A DNA stretch of 15,703 nucleotides from assembly GCA_947447315.1 (NCBI GenBank), contig CANFJD010000031.1:1-15703 (forward strand), read 5' to 3'. Below the pieces are notes generated by a model that ran no database searches, had not been told where the DNA came from, and saw only the letters and a list, made by a program, of their open reading frames with translations. Each line of letters begins with the position of its first letter. The stretch's first letter is position 1. Below, piece after piece: positions 1 through 7,378 of the stretch. Both the position numbers and the translations under genes were made by a program. The DNA is from Fimbriimonadaceae bacterium (GTDB lineage: Bacteria > Armatimonadota > Fimbriimonadia > Fimbriimonadales > Fimbriimonadaceae).

Positions 1-1
1 A

Positions 2-1648
2 GGAGAGAAGCATGGGCGTCGCGAGATGGAGCAGGCGGCGGCGATTGCGGCGGGGATCCCGGAGGAACTGGCGGGCGCGGGAACCGCAATCTTGGTAGCC
101 AGCCGCACCAATCTGAACGAATTGCTGGATTGCCTCCGATTACGGGGCATTCCATGCCGGGTCGAAGGTTCTCGGAACCTAATTGAATCCCCCGAGGTCG
201 CCGGGATCATGGCGATTTTAAGGCTCAGTATCGCAGAAGAAATGCAAGAGCAGCGATTCTGGCGGGCAGCCGCGCTGCGATCACTTGCATTCGGATGCCG
301 AGAGGCCGACTTGCCGGAGGCTCTCGAGCGCTATCCCTCGTTGGACGCCGTGTTGGAGCAGATTCGTGGTCTGTCCGCAACCGACGCGATCAATCTCATT
401 ATTGAAAAGACTGGCCTCGAAGTTGCGGCGGTCTATTCCGCCCGGCCGGCGCAAACTTGGAATCGTTTGAACTGGCTGCGTGCGTGCGCTCTTCAATTGA
501 GCGCAGACGGACGCGACGAAGTATCTGACCTCTTGGTGGCAATTTCTGATGGCGAAATTGGGGATGGGGCCGAGGCACCGGTGCCGGAAGATGACGAAAA
601 TTCTCTGCGGATCATGACCGTGCACGCCAGTAAGGGATTGGAATTTCCTGCCGTCATCGCGTGCGGATTTGGGGCCAGTCGCCGATTCACGTCGCCGGAA
701 TGGTTTATCGAAGGTAACGAGCTGTTGCTGAAACTAGGCCCGGGGGCGGCTGCTCCCGGATACAACGACCTGGAAGCAGCCGCCCGGATCGAAGAAAAGC
801 ATGAACGTGACCGGTTGATCTACGTGGCAATGACGCGGGCGGAAAAGCTGGTTGCCCTAAGTGGCTGGCGGCGGAGTAAACAAAAGCCGGCGGCCGGAGA
901 CTTATGCCACGATCTTTCGCTTTTACAACAAGAAATTGATGAATCCTTTGCGCCAGTTACGGAATTTCCGCGTCCTGTGCTGAACCAGGATGTATCTCAA
1001 ATAGAGGCAATCAGAAATGTGGATTTCGTGGAGCCAAGAACGACCCCAACCAAACTCGCGCGGAAGTCGTTAGAACTGGGCAACTCTACTGAGGCTGACG
1101 AGTTCGACGCGGATGAACCGCAAGAATCGGAATCGTCAGCGGACGGTGAGCAAAACGTCCCATCATTCCCGGCTGGCAAAGCAGGGACGGCGTTCGGTCT
1201 GGCGCTCCACCGTGTGTTGGAACAATCTAACTTGCAGTCCATTGACGAATCCGATGCAATAGCCGTCAGCACCGCACTACGTGCGGACAGTGAAGAAGTT
1301 TTGCGTTTGGCCCGTGCGGCGCTCTTGACTGATCCGATTCGACGAGCGGCAGTTGCCCCCGACGCATTGCGAGAAGCATATCTGGGTATCCAGCGGGACG
1401 GCGTTTTACTGGAAGGCATTCTGGACCTCATGTTTCGGAATGCGGACGGATTGATCGAGGTGGTGGATTACAAGACCGATCGCATTGCGGATGGCGCCGC
1501 CGCGGAAGCTAAGATGCATGGCGGATACAGGCGGCAGGGCTTGGCTTATGCAGACTTAGTGGAATCCGCCTTTGGGCAACGGCCATCGCACATTTGGTTT
1601 GCATTCTTACGTACGGATCCGGTCGTGGTGATTGATGCGTTGGCGTGA
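2..1648 (+). CDS. addA: AddA-type helicase-nuclease subunit, C-terminal part (5'-truncated by window edge)
   Basis: This is the C-terminal part of a UvrD/PcrA-superfamily 1A helicase fused to a RecB-family nuclease, as in AddA of the AddAB double-strand-break repair enzyme. The frame is open to the window edge, so the ATG at 26 is internal. Numbering from that Met: helicase motif V is seen as TVHASKGLEF (198-207) and motif VI as IYVAMTRAEK (265-274). After an acidic linker (about 355-380) comes the PD-(D/E)XK nuclease, with GTAFGLALH (His395), EGILDL (Asp467), VVDYKTD (Asp481, Lys483) and the QxxxY motif (Gln504, Tyr508). All expected nuclease residues are present, so the enzyme looks intact. 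The family unwinds and trims broken DNA ends for RecA loading. The partner addB is not visible and may lie upstream. AddA is preferred over RecB because of the motif VI to nuclease layout, but a RecB-like paralogue is possible. Confidence 0.88.
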   Translation, partial: GEKHGRREMEQAAAIAAGIPEELAGAGTAILVASRTNLNELLDCLRLRGIPCRVEGSRNLIESPEVAGIMAILRLSIAEEMQEQRFWRAAALRSLAFGCREADLPEALERYPSLDAVLEQIRGLSATDAINLIIEKTGLEVAAVYSARPAQTWNRLNWLRACALQLSADGRDEVSDLLVAISDGEIGDGAEAPVPEDDENSLRIMTVHASKGLEFPAVIACGFGASRRFTSPEWFIEGNELLLKLGPGAAAPGYNDLEAAARIEEKHERDRLIYVAMTRAEKLVALSGWRRSKQKPAAGDLCHDLSLLQQEIDESFAPVTEFPRPVLNQDVSQIEAIRNVDFVEPRTTPTKLARKSLELGNSTEADEFDADEPQESESSADGEQNVPSFPAGKAGTAFGLALHRVLEQSNLQSIDESDAIAVSTALRADSEEVLRLARAALLTDPIRRAAVAPDALREAYLGIQRDGVLLEGILDLMFRNADGLIEVVDYKTDRIADGAAAEAKMHGGYRRQGLAYADLVESAFGQRPSHIWFAFLRTDPVVVIDALA

Positions 1649-1768
1649 AATGTATAAAAGGATAGTTAGCGAAGGTCAGTCTCAGAACATACCGGGTGGC
1701 CCCCGGCGTCCTATTAGATGTTGCGTGTACGAGTGTTCACCGACTCATCGAATTTCACACCGATCGAC

Positions 1769-2665
1769 ATGAAACCCTCCAACGGCTCTCCTGCGAATCC
1801 GCCACCGAACGGGATGGGGGCGCCGAACCCGTTTGCCCCCACTGCGGCGGTTGCCCGCCGTCGGCAAACGGTTGCTTGGATCGTTGGCATCGTCCTCTGT
1901 ATCGTTGCTGCTTGGGTGGGATTAAGCGCGGCCGGCGTACTTAAAATGTCGCGATCTACACCAGCTTCTGGGACTCTGGAAGCTCGGGGAGTCGTGCCAA
2001 ACACGGTTCTAGAAAAGCCGGCTAACGCCCCGACGCCAGTCCTTGAAAAAACCGCCGAACGCCCCGAAATGCCAGCCGACGTGGAAGCTTGGCTAAAGCA
2101 CTTGCAGGAAACGGAGCGACGGAAGGTTGAGCTCAGCGGCGACCAGACGGCGGAACTCACCGTGTTCATGCAGAAGAACTCGGTTCTTGGTGCCGGGATG
2201 GGATTGATGGACCCGTACGACCAGTCGGAAGGAGCGAGCGGAGATAAGGAGCCCAGTACCTACACGAAAGGGAAGATTCTAGACCTTCGGCCGCAATGGG
2301 ATGATTTGATCACGTTTTTCAATTCCGTACCGCCGCCGGAAGAATGTCGTCCTTTGGCCGACGACTACTCTCGCGCTCTCAACGAAATTCCGGGCATGAT
2401 GGGTGATCTCGGTGAAATGCTAAACGGAGTTGCCAACGATCCGCAAAAGGCTCTGGAACAGGCGAAGAAGATGCAGAATGGTAGCTACAGCGGGATCGAT
2501 CGCTACTTTGCCCGAACCGACCAAAAGTTGGGTGACATTTGCTCCAAATATCAGAAAACCAAGTGGTTCAACATCGCCTCCGACGTCGCGGCGGGTGGCA
2601 TGCTAAGCAAGCAAATGATGGGCGGTCTGGGAGCGCCTGGTGGGCTCACCGGCGGAAACCCGTAG
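1769..2665 (+). CDS. hypothetical single-pass membrane protein
   Basis: I do not recognise this family. The protein (about 298 aa from the chosen start) begins with a Pro/Asn/Gly-rich segment (1-25), then a basic patch ARRRQ (29-33) and one hydrophobic segment (about 34-55). A long hydrophilic domain rich in Glu, Lys and Met follows. The C-terminus is Gly/Met-rich. This suggests an inner-membrane anchor with the soluble domain outside; topology is inferred from the positive patch. Start choice is uncertain. An in-frame ATG at 1718 adds 17 residues, but neither it nor 1769 has a good Shine-Dalgarno site; 1769 gives the more natural MKPSNGS N-terminus. The gap from addA is 120 nt. It contains a TATAAA-like box (1653-1658) and a small CCGGG/CCCGG hairpin (1692-1706), so separate transcription is possible. 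No catalytic motif is seen. Confidence 0.7.
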   Translation: MKPSNGSPANPPPNGMGAPNPFAPTAAVARRRQTVAWIVGIVLCIVAAWVGLSAAGVLKMSRSTPASGTLEARGVVPNTVLEKPANAPTPVLEKTAERPEMPADVEAWLKHLQETERRKVELSGDQTAELTVFMQKNSVLGAGMGLMDPYDQSEGASGDKEPSTYTKGKILDLRPQWDDLITFFNSVPPPEECRPLADDYSRALNEIPGMMGDLGEMLNGVANDPQKALEQAKKMQNGSYSGIDRYFARTDQKLGDICSKYQKTKWFNIASDVAAGGMLSKQMMGGLGAPGGLTGGNP

Positions 2666-2825
2666 ACTAACCGGCGGAAATCAATCACCCCAGAAGACTA
2701 AGACAAGATCCAATCTCGCCTCAGCCTTCTCGGTTTCGACGTTAGCTAGGATTCACCTCTAGATAGCGCGCGTACCAACTGCTTCGCTTCGCGAGCTGTT
2801 GCTGAGCCACCTTCCGACCAAGTTC

Positions 2826-2846
2826 TGGCTCGTTTTGAACGAGCCA
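2826..2846. repeat. perfect 9-bp inverted repeat with competing upstream arm
   Basis: TGGCTCGTT (2826-2834) is perfectly complementary to AACGAGCCA (2838-2846) with a 3-nt loop. A third arm, GAGCCA (2804-2809), can pair with TGGCTC (2826-2831) instead, so two mutually exclusive hairpins are possible. Another imperfect hairpin lies just upstream at 2776-2801. No T-tract follows, so a simple terminator is unlikely. Confidence 0.5.
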
Positions 2847-2956
2847 AGATTCCAGACCGCGGGATGACTTCGTTGCCTTCGAATTTCGGTTTAGTACTTG
2901 TTTGTAAACCATATTTGGCTTCCTTGCCTGATATATCCGTACGATTTCGAGTCGCG

Positions 2957-2974
2957 AAAGGTATCACCTTTTTT
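2957..2974 (+). terminator. weak hairpin with T-run (possible terminator)
   Basis: AAAGGT (2957-2962) pairs with ACCTTT (2966-2971) over a 3-nt loop, and the T residues run from 2969 to 2974. The stem is short. It could end transcription reading through from the upstream hypothetical gene, although that gene's stop lies about 290 nt away. A second hairpin (2972-3000, TTTCGCCCT/AGGGCGAAA) follows directly and shares the T-run. Confidence 0.3.
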
Positions 2975-3215
2975 CGCCCTCACATCACTATAGGGCGAAA
3001 TTCTTTAAAAAATGTCGGATATTTCGAACTCTGAAGCAATTTATGCGTCAAACATACGTTGTTGTCCCGCTTTGATAGCAGATAATTTTGCTGGTTTCGC
3101 CGTGTTCATCCCTCGCCATTTCAGTCCCGGAGAGCATCATAAGGTTTTGTTAACGTACGGGCACCATAATATTAGGAGAATATGTTGCCCGTTCATTTTG
3201 ATAAGTCTCGCCGAA

Positions 3216-3268
3216 GGAGTAATTACTCCCGGGATGCGCTGGAGTTGATCGGAAGGGGTGATCGCTCC
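3216..3268. promoter_or_regulatory. tandem 14-bp palindromic sites, possible operators
   Basis: GGAGTAATTACTCC (3216-3229) is a perfect 14-bp palindrome. GGGGTGATCGCTCC (3255-3268) follows the same GGRGTRATYRCTCC pattern with centres 39 bp apart. They lie 90-145 nt before the sugar transferase start, a plausible place for a dimeric regulator or for a leader element if transcription starts upstream. The binding role is inferred from symmetry and repetition only. Confidence 0.35.
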
Positions 3269-3359
3269 GTGACGATTATTGGACGAAATACCGTGAAAGA
3301 ACCTGGTCATAGATTGGGTCAAACCGCTGATTGTGGTTTCGCCAAAGGAGAGTGTAATA

Positions 3360-4832
3360 ATGGCTCAGCTTGATGAGAAAGGTTTTAAGCCGAGGTCGGA
3401 CCGGAAAAATGCATCAGGGGTGATTGAACTGTCGCGCGGACGTAAGGGCGTTTTAACCCATCGAGAAGGCAAATGGTTTTTGCTGCTGGGGGATGGGCTG
3501 ACCTTGGGAGCCCCTGCCATCGCAGCTACATTGCAGCGCCACGTCGAACGGCCGATCATGCTGGGCAGTCTAGAGATGGTCGTGATTCTTGCCTCGATGG
3601 CACTTTGGATGGTGTTGGTAATGAGTCTCAATCTATACTCCCTCGCCCGTGCTTCCTCGCTAAGCCGCACCCACCGAGCGACTCTCTGCGCCATTCTTCT
3701 CGTAATCGCCGCCAGATCCCTCTATCAAGGACGGATCCACGCTGGACTGTTTGATGACAGCGTGTTCGCGGCGATGGCCGTGATCGCTTTTGCGACTTGG
3801 CGCACCATGTTCGCGCTGGCCGCCAAGGTCGTTCCGTTCACCAAACGAGTACTTGTCGTGGGGGCCGGGGTGAGCGGCGGAATCCTTGCTCAAGAATTTC
3901 ACGAAAAGCTTCGTCGGGGAGAGCAGGACTACCAAATGGTGGGGTTCGTCGATGATGATCCCGAGAAGAGTGGAAAAGTTCACTGCGGTATGCCGGTCAT
4001 TGGCACCGGTAAAGAAGTACCGGAACTCATCGATCGTCACCAGATCGACACCATATGCCTTTCGGTAAATCGGGTGTCCGTGATCTCGGCCGAAGTCTTC
4101 GAAAGTCTTGTAACTGCGCGAGAACGCGGAGTTCGCATTCTCAGCATGCCGGCGCTGTACGAAACGCTCACCAGTAAAGTTGCGGTCGAGCATGTGGGCG
4201 ACAATTGGGGAATTATGTTCCCTATGGAGCATTTCCGCTCCCCGCTCGTACACGACGTACTGGTCCGTGTGGTGGATCTCGTTGCCGGCTTGATTGGCTT
4301 AGTCGTCACCGCCTTGGTGTCCCCAATTCTGCTGCTCGTGAATAAATTTGGTGGCAGTCCTGGTCCGCTTTTCTACAGCCAAATGCGCGTCGGCAAGGGC
4401 GGTAAGGAATTCCGAATTTACAAGTTTCGCTCCATGGTCACGAATGCGGAAGCGGCCGGTGCCAAGTGGTGCGTAGAGGATGATCCTCGAATCACCAAGG
4501 TCGGTAATTTTCTCCGGAAGACACGAGTCGACGAACTCCCGCAATTTTGGAACGTTCTTATCGGCGAAATGAGCCTCATCGGTCCTCGCCCCGAGCGCCC
4601 CGAGTTTACGAAGCTCCTCGCGGAATCAATTCCATTCTTCCGGGCACGCCACGCCGTCAAGCCTGGTCTCACCGGTTGGGCGCAGGTGATGTATCGTTAC
4701 GGAAGTAGCGAGGAAGATAGCCTCATCAAGCTGCAGTACGACCTGTACTACATCAAGCACCGGTCGCCGGCCATCGATCTTAGAATCATTGCCAAGAGCT
4801 TTAAAGTTATCTTGCAAGCTGCGGGTCGCTAA
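3360..4832 (+). CDS. polyprenyl-phosphate sugar-1-phosphate transferase (exopolysaccharide initiation)
   Basis: This membrane enzyme transfers a sugar-1-phosphate from a nucleotide sugar to undecaprenyl phosphate, the first step of exopolysaccharide or O-antigen-like glycan assembly (WcaJ/EpsB type). From ATG 3360 (490 aa) the layout is classic. Hydrophobic segments lie at about 40-60, 70-95, 107-122 and 131-155. A Rossmann-like CoA-binding-type domain begins at VLVVGAG (164-170). A further membrane segment (about 300-327) precedes the bacterial sugar transferase domain. Catalytic-domain motifs are YSQMRVG (339-345), YKFRSM (354-359), the Asp391-Glu392 dyad in RVDELPQFWNVL, MSLIGPRPE (404-412) and KPGLTGWAQ (434-442). 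AAAGGAG at 3344-3350, 9 nt before ATG 3360, favours this start over a GTG at 3333. Sugar specificity cannot be read. No other glycan genes flank it, so it may act with enzymes encoded elsewhere. Confidence 0.93.
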   Translation: MAQLDEKGFKPRSDRKNASGVIELSRGRKGVLTHREGKWFLLLGDGLTLGAPAIAATLQRHVERPIMLGSLEMVVILASMALWMVLVMSLNLYSLARASSLSRTHRATLCAILLVIAARSLYQGRIHAGLFDDSVFAAMAVIAFATWRTMFALAAKVVPFTKRVLVVGAGVSGGILAQEFHEKLRRGEQDYQMVGFVDDDPEKSGKVHCGMPVIGTGKEVPELIDRHQIDTICLSVNRVSVISAEVFESLVTARERGVRILSMPALYETLTSKVAVEHVGDNWGIMFPMEHFRSPLVHDVLVRVVDLVAGLIGLVVTALVSPILLLVNKFGGSPGPLFYSQMRVGKGGKEFRIYKFRSMVTNAEAAGAKWCVEDDPRITKVGNFLRKTRVDELPQFWNVLIGEMSLIGPRPERPEFTKLLAESIPFFRARHAVKPGLTGWAQVMYRYGSSEEDSLIKLQYDLYYIKHRSPAIDLRIIAKSFKVILQAAGR

Positions 4833-4839
4833 GCGACTC

Positions 4840-4878
4840 AAATACACCCCTCGAAGCCAGGCTCCGAGGGGTGTATTT
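4840..4878. terminator. bidirectional terminator hairpin between convergent genes
   Basis: AAATACACCCCTCG (4840-4853) and CGAGGGGTGTATTT (4865-4878) form a perfect 14-bp stem, with AGCC/GGCT able to pair further inside the 11-nt loop. It fills the 49-nt gap between the stop codons of two convergent genes, so it can serve both strands. Just before it, GTCGC-TAA-GCGAC (4825-4837) places the sugar transferase stop codon in the loop of a smaller hairpin. Confidence 0.85.
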
Positions 4879-4881
4879 GTA

Positions 4882-5976
4882 TCAGATTTGCACGGCGGTG
4901 GATTTGCTTGCCGCGCGAACTTCGTCGGCAGTTACCTCACGGTCGAGTGATTCGCTGAGGAAAATTCCCTCTGAAATCAGCATCGTATTCAGCGCAATTT
5001 CAGCCGTTGGAATTAGCGGAACCTGACCCTGCAGCGCGGCAATCCAGTGCGCCTGGCTGCTGTCGTAGAATCCGCCGGTTCCTTCCACGTTTCTCCAGCG
5101 GAAGTTGGCGCTTCCCATATTGGCGGCTCCGTCAATATCCAGGTTGCCATAGCTCTTGTGGAAGCTAAACGGATGCAAGCGAACCCCGCCCTTGCTTCCG
5201 ACAATGCTGCTTCCCTCCAGACTGCCGAGGTTGATGGCCCAGGCCTCAATAATGTCCATGCTCAAGCCACCGGCGAGTCGAACGAAGCCCAGAGCGAGTT
5301 CTTCCACGTCATAGCCCGAAGATTCTCGCCGACGAGCATCCATATCCATCTTTTGGTATGTCTTGCCGCTAATTCGGTTTACATCCGGATTGCCCAAGAG
5401 ATACAGGATCTCCGAAATGTGATACACGCCCATGTCATATGTTGCCCCGCCGCTGCTGAAGCGCTTTTGTACGAAGGTTGGCGTGCCGTATCCATCGACA
5501 AACGGACGCCCGCGACGTCGAAAGCCCGTGCTGCGGGCGTGAAATACTTCTCCCAACTCGCCCAGGTCGATCAATTCTTTGGCGGCTCGGGTCTCATTGC
5601 TGTAGATGTTTGCCAGCTGAATGTGAAGATGCTTTCCCGTCCGGTTGGCTGCTTCCAACATCGCGGCGGCATCGGCGTAACTTCCTGCCATCGGTTTCTC
5701 GCAGTAAGCGTTCTTACCGCTCTCCAAAACCGCAACCGTAGCCGGCATGTGGAAATTGTTATGCAGGCAGACATCCACCGCGTCAATATCGTCTCGCTTC
5801 AAGATCTCGCGAAAATCGGTGGTCCAGTGCGGAACTTCCCATTTCTGGGCCGAGGCTTCAGCCGTTGCACCGTTAATATCGGCGCATATCACGACCTCAG
5901 CGTCGGGAATGTTCTTGTAGTTGGCGAAGTGTTGCTGGGCGATCTGCCCACAACCAATAATTCCTAGGCGAACCAT
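4882..5976 (-). CDS. Gfo/Idh/MocA-family oxidoreductase
   Basis: This is a 364-aa NAD(P)-dependent sugar or inositol dehydrogenase-like protein, of typical length for the family. The Rossmann fold is seen at once as GIIGCGQIA (5-13). The signature CEKPMAG (92-98) holds the conserved Glu-Lys-Pro. The GGATYDMGVYHI segment (176-187) supplies the Asp181/His186 pair expected near the substrate. The family oxidises or reduces hydroxyls on sugars, inositols or related compounds; some members act on glycosidic substrates. No signal peptide is visible, so it is probably cytoplasmic. The substrate cannot be told from sequence. The start is the ATG next to the first Rossmann strand; only a weak AGG lies upstream. 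It is 101 nt downstream of the GbsR-like gene on the same strand, with a small hairpin in the gap, so it may have its own promoter. Confidence 0.9.
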   Translation of the reverse strand: MVRLGIIGCGQIAQQHFANYKNIPDAEVVICADINGATAEASAQKWEVPHWTTDFREILKRDDIDAVDVCLHNNFHMPATVAVLESGKNAYCEKPMAGSYADAAAMLEAANRTGKHLHIQLANIYSNETRAAKELIDLGELGEVFHARSTGFRRRGRPFVDGYGTPTFVQKRFSSGGATYDMGVYHISEILYLLGNPDVNRISGKTYQKMDMDARRRESSGYDVEELALGFVRLAGGLSMDIIEAWAINLGSLEGSSIVGSKGGVRLHPFSFHKSYGNLDIDGAANMGSANFRWRNVEGTGGFYDSSQAHWIAALQGQVPLIPTAEIALNTMLISEGIFLSESLDREVTADEVRAASKSTAVQI

Positions 5977-6029
5977 GGCAGTACGTTACCTGCCAGGTTG
6001 GGCAATCGATTTGTTGGTGATCAAATCTT

Positions 6030-6054
6030 GGATGAGGTCTTTTAGACCCCATCC
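6030..6054 (-). terminator. hairpin between gbsR-like gene and oxidoreductase gene
   Basis: GGATGAGGTCT (6030-6040) pairs with AGACCCCATCC (6044-6054) over a 3-nt loop with one mismatch. It lies 24 nt past the stop of the regulator gene. No clear T-tract follows on the minus strand, so it may be a weak terminator or an mRNA-processing site. Confidence 0.3.
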
Positions 6055-6077
6055 TGTCTCATGCAACTCTTGCGAAT

Positions 6078-6662
6078 CTACCGCTTAGGAATGAGGCCCT
6101 TCAACTCTTCGAAGGACATCTCAACCCGGAAGATCTCTTTGTAAACGGCATCGGCCAACTCAAAGATTTCGAGAAGCCCGGAAAGCCGTGTTCTCAACGA
6201 CTGAACATCTTCACTTGTATCGTGTTCCGGCAGTCGCGCGATCACTTCCGCGATCGCTTCTGCGGTCGGGTCAATCTCTCTTCGCTTCCGCTCCTTAACT
6301 ATGCGGATGAACATTTGATAAGGATCGGTTTCGGTGATGTAGGTGTCTTTGCGATCGCCGGGTTGGCGGAATCGACGAACAACCCCCCAATCCATTAGCT
6401 CACGCAGATTCATGCTCGCGTTTCCACGAGAAATCTGGAGGCGATCCATGATCTCGTTCACTTCCAAGGGTTCGCCGACCACGAAAAGTAGCGCGTGGAT
6501 CTGCGCCATCGTTCGATTGATGCCCCAACTGGATGACATTCGGCCCCACTCCAGAATGAACTGGTCCTGAGCAACTTCCAGCGGATTGCCGGATAGAGGA
6601 CGCGGATGAGCTTCCGGCTCGTTCAAACGGTCGTTAAGCTCATCAGAAAATTCGTCGTCCAC
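6078..6662 (-). CDS. GbsR/MarR-family winged-helix transcription regulator
   Basis: This 194-aa protein fits the GbsR-like branch of the MarR superfamily, which in other bacteria represses osmoprotectant and related genes. An acidic tail (1-25) precedes a helix (AQDQFILEWGRM, 31-42). The winged helix-turn-helix spans about 50-112, with recognition helix ISRGNASMNLREL (77-89) and wing RQPGDRKDTY (99-108). A C-terminal helical region (about 133-190) probably dimerises. The only good start is GTG at 6662, which has no clear Shine-Dalgarno site. It lies 21 nt after the ferredoxin gene, so the two are likely co-transcribed. Its target is unknown; autoregulation or control of the downstream oxidoreductase are reasonable guesses. 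Nothing supports a link to the ammonium genes beyond being near them. Confidence 0.85.
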   Translation of the reverse strand: MDDEFSDELNDRLNEPEAHPRPLSGNPLEVAQDQFILEWGRMSSSWGINRTMAQIHALLFVVGEPLEVNEIMDRLQISRGNASMNLRELMDWGVVRRFRQPGDRKDTYITETDPYQMFIRIVKERKRREIDPTAEAIAEVIARLPEHDTSEDVQSLRTRLSGLLEIFELADAVYKEIFRVEMSFEELKGLIPKR

Positions 6663-6683
6663 GATGGGTTAATAGGGATTTCG

Positions 6684-6935
6684 CTAGGCGGAGGCGGCGC
6701 GGCCTTTTAGGGCATTCAATTCAATAAACTGTTTGAAATTTGCCGGCACGTCGGTGTCAACAAAAATGGCGTTGACCGGACACTCGGCTTCGCACAGACC
6801 GCAGTCAATGCATTCGTCAGGGTTGATGAACAACTGGTCTTCGCCATCCACCTCGTAGATACAATCGACCGGACAAACGGTCATACAAGACTTGTCCTTA
6901 ACTCCGATACAGGGCTCAGTGATTACATACGGCAT
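6684..6935 (-). CDS. 7Fe ferredoxin ([3Fe-4S][4Fe-4S], Thermus type)
   Basis: This is an 83-aa small electron carrier. Cysteines lie at 9, 17, 21, 25, 42, 45, 48 and 52. The first motif is CIGVKDKSCMTVCPVDC, where the Cys usually found two residues after the first is Val. This is the pattern of 7Fe ferredoxins: Cys9, Cys17 and Cys52 would hold the [3Fe-4S] cluster, and Cys21, Cys42, Cys45 and Cys48 the [4Fe-4S] cluster. The second motif is CIDCGLCEAECP (42-53). The resemblance to Thermus and FdxA-type ferredoxins is from memory of those sequences. The ATG at 6935 has no good Shine-Dalgarno site. A TAGAGT box (6943-6948, read on the minus strand) lies only 7 nt before it, so the mRNA may be nearly leaderless. 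It heads a probable two-gene unit with the regulator. Confidence 0.93.
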   Translation of the reverse strand: MPYVITEPCIGVKDKSCMTVCPVDCIYEVDGEDQLFINPDECIDCGLCEAECPVNAIFVDTDVPANFKQFIELNALKGRAASA

Positions 6936-6958
6936 TGCGCAGACTCTACTTTAGCAGA

Positions 6959-7001
6959 TGGGCCGACCCCGGGGCTTGGTGTTCCCGGGTTCATCGGCCC
7001 A
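6959..7001 (-). terminator. hairpin after the amt1-glnK1 operon
   Basis: TGGGCCGA (6959-6966) pairs with TCGGCCCA (6994-7001), and inside it CCCGGG can pair with a second CCCGGG. It lies 22 nt past the glnK1 stop and just before the ferredoxin gene, where a terminator is expected. There is no T-tract, so it may need Rho or may protect the mRNA 3' end instead. Confidence 0.5.
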
Positions 7002-7023
7002 ACATGAGTCGCCCGAACGATCG

Positions 7024-7362
7024 TTACAGGGCGATCGGACCACGCTCGCCGGTGCGAATGCGGATCACATCGGCGATGGGAATAATGACGACCTTCCCGT
7101 CGCCTACTTCCCCAGTTTGGGCGGCTTTGAGGATCTCAGCCGCAACTTCCTCCGCCTGATTATCTTCAACGATAATCTCCAGTTTGAGTCGCGGACTCAG
7201 GCTGAGCGTGTACTGCGACCCTCGGTAAGTGTGGGTCGCCCCTTTGGACCGACCACGCCCCCGAACGTCGATAACGGTGAAGCCAGAGACGTCCACGCTG
7301 TCCAAGGCGTCCTGCACGGCTTCCAGCCGACTGTTGCGAATATATGCTTCGATTTTTACCAT
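7024..7362 (-). CDS. glnK: PII nitrogen-regulatory protein, Amt1-linked (GlnK-type)
   Basis: PII proteins form trimers that sense ATP/ADP, 2-oxoglutarate and, through modification, glutamine. GlnK types plug Amt channels when ammonium is plentiful. From ATG 7362 this is 112 aa, the normal length. A GAGG site 7 nt upstream and the start of homology (MVKIEAYIR) decide the start; a longer reading to 7425 would overlap amt1. Conserved parts are TYRGSQY in the T-loop (Tyr46 and the uridylylation-site Tyr51), TGEVGDGK (83-90, with Lys90) and RIRTGERG (101-108). Differences from E. coli GlnB are Ser39 for Gln39, Ser54 for Asp54 and Arg58 for Lys58, so 2-oxoglutarate binding may be altered. Only 16 nt separate it from amt1, giving a firm amt-glnK operon. 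Confidence 0.95.
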   Translation of the reverse strand: MVKIEAYIRNSRLEAVQDALDSVDVSGFTVIDVRGRGRSKGATHTYRGSQYTLSLSPRLKLEIIVEDNQAEEVAAEILKAAQTGEVGDGKVVIIPIADVIRIRTGERGPIAL

Positions 7363-7378
7363 TGGATTTCCTCGCTCG

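Larger units (their letters stand above)
2666..3359. other. gene-poor intergenic region with several inverted repeats
   Basis: This ~690-nt stretch has no ORF that I can support. It holds a cluster of small hairpins: 2776-2801 (8 bp plus one mismatch), 2826-2846 (9 bp, 3-nt loop), 2957-2971 followed by T residues, and 2972-3000 (9 bp, 11-nt loop). Further on are two related 14-bp palindromes (3216-3229 and 3255-3268). A 10-bp direct repeat, TGGTTTCGCC, occurs at 3092 and 3334. Base composition is more AT-rich from about 2880 on. It may hold the promoter and long leader of the sugar transferase gene, an unannotated RNA, or decayed sequence. Confidence 0.5.

Noticed and set aside
2746..2967. 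Minus-strand 73-codon ORF with GTG start
   Set aside because: It overlaps several hairpins, has no ribosome site, is rich in Arg/Ser with no hydrophobic core, and shows no recognisable motif.
3012..3248. Plus-strand 78-codon ORF in the gene-poor stretch
   Set aside because: No ribosome site, no domain, and composition unlike the neighbouring real genes.
3000..3359. Cyclic-di-GMP riboswitch before the sugar transferase gene
   Set aside because: The GGGCAAACC and GGACGCAAAGCC core segments are not present.
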